The notes beneath the pieces are model-generated. The model was not told where the DNA came from, did not search any database, and saw nothing but the letters and a program-made list of their open reading frames with translations. Below are positions 46,638-57,957 of a stretch of 64,000 bases of DNA, one piece after another (positions within the stretch are counted from its first letter, which is position 1; each line of letters begins with the position of its first letter). A program made the translations under genes and the position numbers. The stretch comes from Gnetum montanum. Its lineage: Eukaryota; Streptophyta; Gnetopsida; Gnetales; Gnetaceae. The DNA is taken from positions 49,049 to 113,048 of the forward strand of contig MNCI01001323.1 of the NCBI GenBank assembly GCA_015680685.1. Reading direction: 5' to 3'.

Positions 46638-47840
46638 GATACTATGCATTTTTGTAATTCCAAACATTCAGGTACCTATAAGAACTAGGATAATAAAAGA
46701 AGGATCCATGATTATAAAGCAACATAACTAAGCATGATACAAACTAGTTCATATCAGGAAAATGATTCTAGATATCTTCAACATTCCTAAAGATGTTATA
46801 ATTATATAGTTCAATATAATCATCATAAAGAAGAAGCTAGTTATCTTTAAATTCTATCTCTAGAAGGTTGATTTGTTGAACTAATACACCAAGATTAAGC
46901 TATGCAACTCCATGCTCAGTTGGTGGACCCAACATGATTTGTTGCTTCCAAGTTACTTAACCAATTCCATGAAAATTCCATTGTACAATTAAAGGCTAAG
47001 CAATGCCAAGTGGAGTGGAGAATGAACAACTCATGCAGGATGCATTACAATTTGAAGCCAAGATCCATGCCTTAAACAAGAACATTGCTACATTGGCAGA
47101 TGAGAAAAAGGGTATTACCATCAAAAATAGGAGATTTCATAATATAGAAGGAAAAATAATTAGCTAGAGGACCACCTAAAAAGTCTTAAAGAGCAACTAG
47201 TAACTAGTGTGTGTAAATGTAGATATCCATATATTGGTAGCTAAGAACTAGAACCTTTCAATGGAAGAGATTAGGGCTATTCAATTAAAAATTAGCCATC
47301 AAAATTTAACCATGGAAAAACAAGGCCACCAAGCACTAAAAGACCAAGGGCCATTTCAAATATTAAGTGGGCATTCAAAAAGAGATAAATGAAAAAAAAT
47401 TTAGATGACAAAGACCAAACTTAACATAGTTCTTCAACAACTTCAAAATCCAAATTGGAAGTCTATCTCTGATAGGAATCAATGTCATCAATCATGCTAA
47501 ACTCAAAATAAAAAATATTTAGATTGAAGATATGAGTAAGTACATGGAGCTTTTCAATCTCTAGTATGTCAATATAGAAATACTAAATCTAGGTAGGCCA
47601 AGGAATGAGTTGGAGAAGCGGCAACCATATTCTCAATCTATGAACATGAGCATCAACTCCACAACAAAGCACAATAAAAGTTGTACATTGATAATGCAAA
47701 GCTAGACATCCTAAAGACCAAATTCATAGATCAAAAAAACATGATAAAGGAACATAGCCAAGAAAATAGCAAATTACTAGGATTTCAAGAATCAATTCAA
47801 GACATTTAATACACCCATGAAATATTCCTAACTTTATCAT
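46638..47840 (+). pseudogene. ORF-X of element A, middle fragment
   Basis: Resumes after element B. ILDIFNIPKDVIII matches C SLFDIPEDVTTIQ and B DVFDRPDSITAIQ. The downstream part keeps coiled-coil relics: a KSLKEQLVTS region and IQIEDMSKYMELFNL near 47530, equal to LQIEEMIEYMELNNL in B and LQIQDLTEYMELENI in C. Stops are dense. It is cut at 47840 by solo LTR I; the last piece is at 57958. Confidence 0.75.
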
Positions 47841-49793
47841 TGTCACATCTTGAAATTACCATAAATAAATTCACAAAAATGCTTAAGAAGTATGAATAAA
47901 TTACTTATAAATCCATAAAATACTTAGCATTCCAAAATTAATCATTTGAAAAACTTAATACACCAAGTATGAAATCTTATAATCTAACAAGCATACTTGA
48001 ATAAAACATAAAAAATTAATCTTACAATATCCCTAAAATGATTTACTAATAACTCACAAAAATATCCTTTAAGTACAAGATTAAATAAAATTAAAAAGAT
48101 ATACACATGGGAATTTTAACAAATCTGTAATATGGCTTCAAAAATACATCAACACTTGATTCTTTCATCTACAACTCATCACTTAATCACCAACACTTCC
48201 ATTGCACACTTTAATCTACTATTTGCACTAATACCTAGGAACTTCATCCAAGTCTCCTAACTATAATCTACATGAAACACATGCAAGAAGGATTCAAACA
48301 CCTTTACAATAGAGAAAACTACCTTGGTACCACTTGAAACAAGTTGGAAGGATGAGGCTCATACTATAAAGCACACTTTTAGAATAAATAGTAAAATTGA
48401 TTAACAAATCCATTAATTAAAATAGTTAATTTATCTATAAATCAATTATCATTAACATTACCATTAATGCACTAATCATTAATAATACATGGCAATTCAA
48501 AAGTGGTAATATTTCTCATAAGTTTCTAACATCAAATGTTGGAATAGCTACAAGGTTAATACTAACTTAACTAGCCATCAAAGATTTCTAGTGCAATACC
48601 TCACCTATCTAAGCCAACAATCATGAATGTAAAATTTTTGGGTTAAATTATAACTAGTATCAACCCTATAGATACCTTAAATCCTAGCCTGTACTACCAC
48701 CTCAAGTTTTCCAATAAGGGATGCATGCCATTTGGTTGACAAAATAGTTTAAATTAACATCATTATAACAAGACTAGCCAGGCATCGTGCCACTAGGTTG
48801 TTGGTCCAAATCTAAAGTCAACTTTATTATGGTAAGACCTACATGTTATGTATCAATACATCCTAATCCTAGCTTTTCAACACTATAAATGTATTCATTC
48901 ATGCCCAAAATGTTAGCTAGTCTCATCATACTTTCTCATTTATGTCAAATGTTGTTCATATCTTACCACTTCAAAAAACATGTCAAAAATTCATTATGAC
49001 TTTTGTTGTAGTCCCTATATCTGTTGCAACTTAGATCACAATGTTCAAGAAGACCACTACCATTGCCACTACTAAAAGGAGATGACCTAATTGAAAGGAG
49101 AAGATGAAATGCAAAGCAAAAAAATGTGAAAATGATGAATCATGGAATAAAATCAAAAAATCAAGGTTAGAATCAACAATGAAAGTTGAGAATAAAATGT
49201 ATTAGAAAATAAGATAAAAAAATGGAAATTAGTTATATAATTTTGATGTAATAAATTACATTTTCTCTACCTTGAAAGATCAACTGAGTAAAGCTTCATC
49301 AAGCAGCAATAGGTTTAAATCTAGAAACCTTCAAGAGATCTATCATGTAAAGACATGAGCACATGGAAGAGAGCCAGTGTTTCCAAGTATTTGTAGGCTT
49401 AAAAATAAGGTTGGAAAATTCCAAGAATAATAATCTAATTTCAAGGTTAGGTCACATGTGTCCATAAAAGGATTCAAATGATCTATCAATAGCTATGTCA
49501 TAGAGTTCAAGTCACCAAGAAATATTTAATATAGCCTATATTTCTAAAGAATGAATTCCCAACGCCCAGAGATAAAATAAGAGAACAATTGAAATAAATC
49601 TCAATTGAAAATTTAACATTCCTTTAAACCATATTCTTAAATTATTCTAAAAACCTTAGAATAATATATAATAAAGGGGGTTTTAGAACTCAAAATAAGT
49701 AAAACATAGATATACCCCAAGATATATAGTCCAATTAGAACTTTATAAAACCCAACATTATCCATTAGAATAAACCCATGACTCAAAGATTCC

Positions 49794-50628
49794 TGATGAA
49801 TGGCAAAGTACCCCTACACTCAACCATATGAATACAAGCATTTTCACGCGTGATCCGGTCGAACTCTGTAGACGAACTAGTTGTGGCACCTAGATAGTTA
49901 GCCTTAGGTCACAGTTCACTGTCTTCCCACCTGGACTAGTATTATATTTTTCACATATGGTTTAGTCCAGAGTGAGGTGTATGATGTGTTCCTAATCTAT
50001 GCTACTCCTGAAGGCAGTGGAAAATAATATTAATTAAGAATCTAATCTAGCCTGAGTGCGATGAGCATCCATTCCTTGATCATTCGTACACATCTTGGAC
50101 TTCGTGCATGACTACCACTGGGATTACCAAGTGTAGATCCCGGGTATGCCACTGGGCTACCAAGTAATCACACTTAAATGCTTGTAATCAAGTCGTACTC
50201 ATTCCACATTCTAGAAGATAAGGGTGAGAGAGAGACTAATTAGGAAAGCAATAAATAACAATTAAATAAACAAACAAATAAATAACAAAGTGAATGTTGC
50301 AATGATGAAGTAATCTCGATCTTTATTTCCGGTCATGTGCACGTCCAAGTACATCACACTCGAATAAAGAATGTCATACAATTACATTCACCACACTGTG
50401 GGCAGACACAGGAAAAATAATCTATCTCTAGAGGGATCAAACTACCAGAGCTTCGCTACAATCTAACCTATGTATGAAATGAGGGAGAGCCGTTTCTTAT
50501 TTATAGACATTACGGTGGACTACGATATCGCGTATACGATATCGCAGGGGATGATGCGATATCGCAGGGGACGATGTGATATCGCGGTGGACATGATATT
50601 GCAGCCCATGCGATATCGCTTTCCATCA
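49794..50628 (-). repeat. 3' LTR of element C
   Basis: 835 bp from TGATGAATGGCAAAGTACCC to TTTCCATCA on the plus strand. U3 (50517-50628, read on minus) carries five GATATC palindromes, mostly as CGATATCGC, plus one GATATT. A TATA box (CTATAAATA on minus) lies at about 50498-50506, between the array and the rest of the LTR. Confidence 0.92.
50498..50506 (-). promoter_or_regulatory. TATA box of the element C LTR
   Basis: CTATAAATA on the minus strand lies directly downstream of the GATATC palindrome array, the same arrangement as in B. Confidence 0.7.
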
Positions 50629-50637
50629 TACCCCCAC
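50629..50637 (-). other. Polypurine tract of element C
   Basis: GTGGGGGTA on the minus strand abuts the LTR start TGATGG. Confidence 0.8.
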
Positions 50638-50780
50638 GACTGAATAAAAACTCATCCTCAAGTTATAGTGATTACACAGTGGATAGGTATGGGATTATTA
50701 ACTGGAAAAATGAAATGATGTTGTAGTGTGGGAAGAAAACACAACACAGAAAATATACTACAACTACAAAAATGTGGAAC

Positions 50781-53555
50781 TCATGTAGTTCCTGGTGGTA
50801 GTGGCTCCTTCATTGGTGCCTTCCCTTTGTCTTGTGCTCCAGAAGTTGAAGCTTGATGGCATTGAAGTATGGCCTGGAGCTTCTCCTCTTCAGTCTGAGG
50901 GTCTTGTGCCATCTATGCTAATGTTCCAATGTTTGACGAAGTCAACACTTCCCACGAATAGGGTAGTTGCGGGAACATCTGGTTGGCTTTGACGTACCAT
51001 AACATGAACACCTGTGGTTCCTCTTCATAGGCTCTGGCTTTATTCTTGTATTCATGAAGGTCCATTAGCCATCAAGCCAAGTTAGTTGCAACATCTTTTT
51101 ATCCCTGGTAGCTAGCTTTTACCACCTCTAGTTGAGAATTTGAAACATCTAGTTTCTCTACCAGCTTCTTGCACTCTGCAAATTCTGCTTCGAATTTAAT
51201 GTGGGTGGAAGCTACTTGATGCTCAAGCTCTAACTTTGGGTGTCCTACTGTTAACATGGCAAGGTTGGCATATCAAATATTTTCCAACTCCATGTATTCT
51301 GTCAAGTCTTGGATCTGCAGGTCCTGGTTCTTAACTTCCGCTTGGTGGGCGAAGGTGTAGGTGTCCAATATGGCCCCCCAATCAGTGTGTTGAGCACTGA
51401 TAGTGTTAATTTGGGCCTTGGCCATATGGATCTTCTTCTCTAGGATTTGTTTGTACATCCCCACCTGATCCCAGAAGTGCTCCTTCAGCTTCTCATGTCG
51501 TTTAGCCTCATTTTGCCACGCGTTGATCTCAATTGCTGACTTCTGGCGGATAGCGCATATCTCCTCCATTGATAGGGTTCAATTTTCTCTGGCTAAATAG
51601 CTTACATCTTGGTTGACCTGGATGAATTGTTCTTGTGATTGATGAAATTTTTCATCAAGAACATTCTTCTGTTTCTCTACAGTGGTCAACTGAAGGTTTT
51701 CTGTAACCAACTGCTTGTTTTCTTCTTCTAAGGCCTTGAGTGCCTTAAGATGCGCATGATTTTGCGCCTTTGCTGTGGAAGCATCCCAAGTGGTCATCTC
51801 CTTTTCTTCTACCACCTTTTTATTTTCTACAATTAACTTTGTTAGTTTCTTCGTTCTAAAATTTTCTAACTGGTCTATGGGAACAAATTGCAAAGGATCC
51901 CGCTATGCTGCTTGTAAGGCCACGAGCTACTCTTGTAGTCTCTGCACTTCAGCTTCAGCATGCTCTACCCTTACCTCTATTAAGATTAGTTTTTCCTTCG
52001 TGGAAATGAGATCTGATTGAATTGTTGTTACATCCTCAGGGATGTCAAATAGGGACATCATTACTTGCCCTATTTGAAGCAATCTATCAAGCACATCCTC
52101 ATGTTCCGCAGGAGTCATCGAGGTTTCAGCCAAATTTTGATCATCCTATGCTCCTATAAGATCTACCAGTGGCATAATAGGTACGTTGAAGGATTCCTTG
52201 ATGTGATCTATGACCACATCTATAGCTCTCGTGGCATTTTGGTGTTGCATGACCACCACAGTGGCCCCTTCACCAATCTCTAACTACACCTGGAAAGATG
52301 TTGTGTTTCCTGAGATCTGTTGTGACCATCTACTTTCCCCTCCTTCTATTTGAATGGATATTTCTTCCCTTGTGCGATCCAATGAAATAGTAGGTTTCCT
52401 AGCATCATCGATGACACGAAAGAGGTTTGCATCATCACGACTTGCCCAACTAACAGTATCAAAGATGGCCCTAAGATGGCGCATCGACGGTCTGTAGTCT
52501 TGCGGTGACGGCGGCTAATCCTGGCTTGTGCTGAGCCCTACTCCTTGTTGTTGACTAGGACCTGTGGCTGGAGGTTGACTAGTTCCAACCCCATGTTCTT
52601 CTTCTTGTTCTTCTTGTTCTGGTCTCAGCTCTTCGCTAGTGCTCTTTCTTGGAGCTGGCGCCTTCAGCAATTCAGCATATGAAGCATTTTGAGCTTTTCG
52701 GAGGACATCATTGGTGTATCCCCAAATACCAGCACATCAGCAAAGCTTTCTGATAATGCAGGGGAAAGGCAATTCCATCTTCCCTATCTTCTGTTCTTCG
52801 AACCACCTCAGGATCTCCGTCAAATATAGATGGGGTAGGTTAGCATTAACATTTCCCATCAATACTGCACATACTTTCATCGCATACGTGGATATTCTTG
52901 TCAAGCCTTTTGTGGGGAAGAGGTGATATATTCCAATTTTGAAGTATATCCTCTCTTCCATCGTCAGTTCACCAAATGCTTTATCTCTGTCATAAGCATC
53001 CTCTAACCAATCCTTTCGCATATCAAGGTCTGAACGGGTAGATAACCGAGCAACATGGGGGCCTGTATTTGGAAGGTTTAATGCTTCCAAAATCTCCTAC
53101 GTAGAGAAGTCTACTGTCACACCACAAATATTTACAGTTGTGCCTTGCTCCCTATTGTGCCAAAACTGATACGTTTCTCCTAGGTACCAAGCACTACTTT
53201 CAAAGAGGATAGGCCATAATGGGGATCCTTTGAGGTGATCCCTAACGGCCTCAGGAGCGAACTCTACAAATCATTCAAATTTCAACTCCACAATCACCGT
53301 AGCAAATGTGGACTTCTCATGGATGGCCTGAACGCATTCTTGGGGCAACGTGAGTTGTTGTCCCAGTTCAAGTGTTGCAACAGCTCCTCCTTATGCCTAC
53401 TCAGACCGTCCGGTAGGAGGTTCATCTTGATGGATGCTAAATTATTGCTCCTCTTGTTCTGCATGTTGTCCGGCAGGACCTTATTTTCCACCTCTCTGAG
53501 TTCGTTTTCTCCCACCTTGAGTAGGACCTTCCTGCTGTCCACGTTTCAGGGCCAT
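50781..53555 (-). pseudogene. ORF-X of element C, 924 codons, best-preserved copy
   Basis: ATG at 53555 (MALKRGQQEGPTQGGRK) to TGA at 50781 is exactly 925 codons in one frame; every long open stretch (53090, 52484, 52133, 51893, 51569) is in register, broken only by roughly 15 nonsense codons. Residues about 80-250 form a domain with WYLGETYQFWHNREQG, VNICGVTVDFS, ELTMEERIYFKIGIYHLFP, TRISTYAMKVCAVLMGNVNA, and LPFPCIIRKLC followed by AGIWG. This is the pattern of the 'putative plant transposon protein' family. Then come a Glu/Gln/Pro linker (about 290-340), a coiled coil (about 470-765), and a C-terminus with LWYVKANQMFPQLPYSW and EEKLQAIL. I see no membrane segment and no catalytic motif. 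Function is unknown. Confidence 0.82.
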
Positions 53556-53790
53556 CTGCAATCACAGGGCCAAGCATTAGTAAGGTTGTTTTGGAAGTTA
53601 AGTTATACCTTACTGCTTGCCTTAGTTAAATATCTTATGTTATCATGTGTGATAATGCCCGAACATTTGTAATAATAGGTCCTATGACTTAGGTGGTTTC
53701 TATTTTAGTCTCCCGATATACCTAAGGGTTAAATGATTTTTAGGCACAATTGTTCTAAGTGTTAGTTAATTACCCTAGATGATGTCCTTC
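53556..53790 (-). other. Candidate leader intron of element C ORF-X (acceptor end clear, donor decayed)
   Basis: On the minus strand TACTAATGC lies about 20 nt before GTGATTGCAG|ATGGCC, matching branch and acceptor positions in A, B and H. The donor block corresponding to B CCAAAG|GTAAGC is further upstream, around 53860, and reads CCTAGAG|TGTTCG, which is not a consensus donor. The intron could therefore be about 300 nt or be lost. Confidence 0.45.
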
Positions 53791-54000
53791 GGGTGATGAT
53801 AATTATCAAAAAATTTAGGCACTTTTCGACAAGTGTCTCTCCCCCACGACTATGTCGAACACTCTAGGTTCAAGCAGGTTCAAACGAAATTAAAATCGGG
53901 GCACTAGCACGCGAGATATAAGTGAAAAAGCAAGGGTCACATAATTGCAAGTCGCAGAGAAAAATTTCAACAACATCCCGCCCCGAAAAATGATGCTAAT

Positions 54001-54080
54001 GGGACGTGATATCGTGTACAATACATCGTGTACGTGATATCATGTGGGATGCAATATCGTGTACGCGATATCTCGTCCCT
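54001..54080 (-). promoter_or_regulatory. LTR-like internal palindrome array upstream of element C ORF-X
   Basis: Three GATATC palindromes and two near copies, in contexts GTACGCGATATC, CAATATCGTG and GTGATATCGTG, match the CGATATCGC/GTACGCGATATC units of the C LTR and no other element here. They lie about 450-525 bp before the ORF-X ATG, the position of the ATCGAT array in B. I see no convincing TATA box after it. Confidence 0.5.
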
Positions 54081-55453
54081 AGTAATGTGAGACACCATGA
54101 AAAGACCAAATTTTTTAATGGTTTTCTTTAAATTAACGTTGGAAATGGAGGACATTGACAGTGATTAAAGAGTTTAGGGCAACTGCATTAAGTCCAAAGG
54201 AATTATTAGTGATAATGGTGTGGATTTGATCAATAAAACCTTGGGTGGTAAGAAAAAGGATAGAAAATGGTACATTGGAATGGTAAAATGCAAAATTATT
54301 GAAAAATTAAGCTAAGGGTAAGAAATGGTATGTGTGAGCAATGTCATAAGTGAGAATCACAAAAATTACACAAGTGGGTCCTCCCCAAAGCAGGTTTCAA
54401 CCTATAATGCCCTTGTGTAACGACACTTAAAGTGTCAATGGGCACTAGAAGGGTTAAATGTAATCCACACTAACAACACAAAACACACACATGTAATTAT
54501 CACTAAAATGAGATGAAAATTCTATGCTACACGGGACACGAGCTACAATTACATGAACAATGAGATGAGACGAAGTATAGGAAGGGATCGTAGAGATTGG
54601 GACATGAGGTAACTGACCCAGGACACAGTGAATCCTACGTGTAAAGCATGATTAAGGTGTCATTACCCCATCATTCCAAGATCAGGACCAGGTCCATTTG
54701 TCTAGTCAATGACATCGCATTGTTTCATCCCATGATGAAAAACTATGAGAGTACTATAACAACAAGGTGTACGATCCTTGGCGTTTGGTACAAGGGAGGA
54801 GTGACTTTTGTTTTGTGGCACTTCCTTTTTCTTTTTCTTTTCTTTTTCTTTCTTTTTTTGAAACTGAATCCAGAGAAGCCACCAACCTTCAAGCATGGGT
54901 GCATGTCTTTCCATTGGGACCCCCTAGAACAGCTTTTGATTTTTGAATGCCCTTTTTTATTACTCTTACTCCCATTTTTCGTTAGATCTACAAGGATCTT
55001 AGTACAACCACGTTGCATGATAACTCCCACAGATGTCACCAAAGAGAATCTGCAAGTTCCCTTGATGTCACACCCTAATCATTCCCTCTTGGTCCATCCT
55101 TCTTCATTCTGGGTACAATGAACACAAAATTAATTTTAAGTTTTTAAAAATTTCAAGAATATCACTGTACCCTTGAACAGAACCTCTTATTTGTAGAGTG
55201 AATGAGTGGGTGTAATGGGCTTACTTTCCAAATAATTGATCACTCATGACTTAATAACATAGAACACACCTCAACCAACGATCCACATGAGTGTTTTATT
55301 CATAGACGAGATTACTTACAAAAACATAAAAAGACAGAAACACAAAAACACAAAAAGATAAAAAGATAAAACAAAAATTTGAAAAATGAAAAACTAGAAA
55401 ACAAAAATTGAAAAATCAAAGAAAAATAAAAAGTTATTAATGCCCAATATTCT
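54081..55453 (-). other. Element C conserved non-coding spacer
   Basis: Contains GGGGAGGACCCACTTG (minus sense, near 54373-54390), the block CCCATGCTTGAAGG-like near 54885-54900, and a pyrimidine tract at 54826-54860. Both blocks are shared with A, B and H. The plus-strand open frame 54648-55121 is antisense to this spacer, low-complexity and not counted as a gene. Confidence 0.7.
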
Positions 55454-56641
55454 CTATACGAACTCTGGATGTAGCATGTTTTCCCAATGCTCATGTAAAT
55501 GTAACAATATTGGGCATTGGCCCTTGGGGTGATCGTACATGCATATGTTGCATTCATATGTATGATTGGCAGTTGAGCACTTATTCCCTTCATTCTTCTT
55601 TTCCAAATGTCTAATGTTTCGCCTTGCTTCTTGGATTGTCAAAAATCTATCTCCAATGATGTTGATATATTCTCCACACTTTTGATTCATCCATTCCAAC
55701 ATCTTATTGATCTTTGCCTCAGCTTCTTCTAATGTTTGTTGTATTGGCAAAGATGATGTTTCCACCTTGAGATTAGTTTATTTCTCCTTTTTATGATCAT
55801 GGACCTTTGTTAAGTTGAAATTTGGGTCCCGTTGATGTTTTTCAACACTCTCCCATCAAGCCATATCTCCTTCTTCTTTTGCTACCTACTTAATAAGCTC
55901 TTGGACTTAACGAGTTCGTAGTTCATATAACTGACCTTGGGCATACATCCCTAGGGTTTCTCTTGTTGCATTACGTAGCCCATCAATAATATGGTACATT
56001 AGCCTTTCCTTGGAGAAACCATGGCCTGGACAATTCTTTAACTATGCATAATATTTTTCTAATGCCATGTCCAAGGGTTCATGTTTTTCTTGTTTCCACT
56101 CTTGGATTTGCTTCCTCAAGGCTGACACTCTTGCGTAGGTTTGATATTTTTTGTTGAAGACTTCTACCATTGTTGACCAACGTCGTATCAAATTTGGTTT
56201 TAACGATCTATACCATACTTTTGCTTGGTCAACGAGTGTCATAGGAAAGAGCTTAATTTTTTTCCAACCGTTATCAATGTTATTCCATGTGCAGGCATCG
56301 TAGAAGGCTTGTAAATGTTGATACGAATCTAATTCATAGCCTCCTGAAAATTTGGAAAAGTTGTTTAAATCAAGCCTGGGTAGACGGCTCTCTTTACGAT
56401 GCCTACGTGAGATTTGAACAACCTCTTGTATTTGCGTTAAGCTTGTAGTGGCCAGTGGGGGTTCATCCTCATCTTGTAGGTTATGCCTTCATGTGTTAGG
56501 ATGACATTGTTTTTGTTCATGTTCATAAGAAACTCCCACTTCAGGTTGCATACTCCAATCTTCATCGTTATATAGTTCGTTGGTTCTCCAATGAACTTTC
56601 TCACTAAGTGTGGCGTTATTATTGTTTTGTAGGAGAGGCAT
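55454..56641 (-). pseudogene. Element C Gag, full length (395 codons)
   Basis: ATG at 56641 (MPLLQNNNNATLSEKVHW) to TAG at 55454 is one frame of 396 codons including the stop, with only a few nonsense codons. The capsid part reads SRLPRLDLNNFSKFSGGYEL, then KKIKLFPMTLVDQAKVWYRS, and FNKKYQTYARVSALRKQIQE, matching B NDKYQTYSRVSNLRR. A helix with TLEEAEAKINKMLEWMNQ follows. Near the C-terminus is CNICMYDHPKGQC, an intact CX2CX3HX4C variant knuckle. It is shorter than the B Gag because the Pro-rich tail is missing. It would package RNA in trans or in cis. Confidence 0.88.
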
Positions 56642-56751
56642 TGTTGTGTGTGAATTTATGTGACTTTTTATAATTACTTCCTTCTAAGAGATATATCATT
56701 AAGTTCTTTACAGCGACCTTGTATGATATAACTAATCTAGATAACTAGCAT

Positions 56752-56771
56752 CATCCCCAACAATGGTGCCA
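56752..56771 (-). other. Primer-binding site of element C (tRNA-Asp)
   Basis: TGGCACCATTGTTGGGGATG on the minus strand, next to the LTR end, matches TGGCGCCGTTGCCGGGGATG at all but three positions, each of which is a transition. Confidence 0.88.
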
Positions 56772-56772
56772 A

Positions 56773-57324
56773 TGATGAGTGACAAGGTACCCCTACACTT
56801 AACCATATGAATACGAGCATTTTCACTCATGATCCGGTTGAACTCCGCAGATAGACTAGTTGTGGCACCTAGATAGTTAGCCTTAGGTCGCAGTTCGCTG
56901 TCTTCCCACCTAGACTAGTATTATATTTTTCACGTATGGTTTAGTCTAGAGTGAGGTGTATGATGTGTTCCTAATCTATGATACTCTTGAAGGCAGTGGA
57001 AAATAATATTAATTAAGCTAAGCTAGGAGGAAAAAGGGTAAAAGAATATAATATAGCCTAAGTGCGATGAGCATCTGTTCCTTGATCATCCGTACACATC
57101 TTGGACTTCGTGCACGACTACCACTAGGATTACCAAGCGTAGATCCCAGGTATGCCACTAGGCTACCAAGTAATCACACTTAAATGCTCGTAATCAAGTC
57201 ATACTCATTCCGCGTTCTAAGAGATAAGGGTGAGAGAGAGACTAATTAGGAAAGCAATAAATAANCGGTGGACTACGATATCACGTACGCGATATCGCGG
57301 CCCATGTGATATCGCGTCCCATCA
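56773..57324 (-). repeat. 5' LTR of element C, partly collapsed at an N
   Basis: TGATGAGTGACAAGGTACCC to CGTCCCATCA on the plus strand, aligned with 49794-50628 except that about 280 bp between AGCAATAAATAA and CGGTGGACTACG are replaced by a single N near 57265. Confidence 0.9.
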
Positions 57325-57957
57325 CTTCCAAATCAAGTATCTTACCACTAGGCTAACACCTTATTATTTTGAAGAATATAAAATATAAAATTCCAGCAAT
57401 GGGCCATACCATCTTTCCAAGATGTTCTTCACAAGATTCACCAAGCATTAGCAAATATCAAGAATAATAATCAAGAAAAGAAATACAAAAATAATATTCT
57501 TCATCATCATCATCATCCTAGACTTGCTCCAACAAAAATAATATTATTTCAAAAATATAATAAAAAGCAAGATTCAAGGTCAAAACCTTAAGAAGTATAT
57601 CATCAACACATAATGAAATATGTATACTTACGAATAGGTTCAAAGATTAAACCTTACCAATACGTAAGCGGTTTCTCCAAGATATAGTATTCACATACTT
57701 ATAAGTAAATGGAGCATGATATACCAATCATAGGTAAAATACCAATGTATCACAAATACATGTAAATGATGAGTCATTGGTTCAAACATCAATATGTACA
57801 ATCATAAGCATAAGCATAATAGAGATGTTAGAATACTCTAGCATGTACCACTAGCTATAGTACATAAAAGTATAACCTTATACTCAAGAACAAAGCTTAA
57901 GAAAGTAAATAACAAATCTAATATCCTAGGTTTGAAACAATGGGGTGTTACAATCAT

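Larger units (their letters stand above)
49794..57324 (-). mobile_element. Element C: non-autonomous Athila-like element (gag + ORF-X, no pol)
   Basis: Paired LTRs, a tRNA-Asp primer site, full Gag, spacer, ORF-X and polypurine tract on the minus strand. Protease, RT, RNase H and integrase are entirely absent: Gag is followed directly by the spacer that in B comes after integrase. Flanking attcc (49789-49793) and cttcc (57325-57329) fit a target duplication with one change. C has clearly more CpG and fewer stops than A or E, which fits its place as the innermost, youngest layer. A single N at about 57265 has collapsed part of the right LTR. Confidence 0.9.
47841..57952 (-). mobile_element. 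Solo LTR I (Del-type), interrupted by element C
   Basis: Outer ends TGTCACATC (47841) and GGGGTGTTACA (57952) and a perfect target duplication, atcat (47836-47840, 57953-57957), define it. Without element C the LTR is about 2.6 kb, similar to the 2.8-kb F LTR. Reading TGTAACACCCC as the 5' end puts it on the minus strand. It is AT-rich (47841-49793, 57330-57952), with no gene seen in either arm. It inserted into element A ORF-X. Confidence 0.82.

Noticed and set aside
50517-50628. Regularly spaced GATATC palindromes, considered as a CRISPR-like array
   Set aside because: The units are too short and unevenly spaced, the DNA is plant nuclear, and the array sits in the U3 of an LTR upstream of a TATA box.
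50781-53555. ORF-X as a classical viral envelope protein
   Set aside because: I see no signal peptide, no hydrophobic fusion-like or membrane-spanning stretch; the protein is charged and coiled-coil rich. Position alone suggests env-like.
53235-53672. 145-codon plus-strand ORF
   Set aside because: Antisense to the N-terminal half of ORF-X in element C, whose minus frame is conserved in A and B.
54648-55121. 157-codon plus-strand ORF, the second-longest frame in the window
   Set aside because: Antisense to the non-coding spacer of element C, built on a long pyrimidine tract, with no domain; a shadow.
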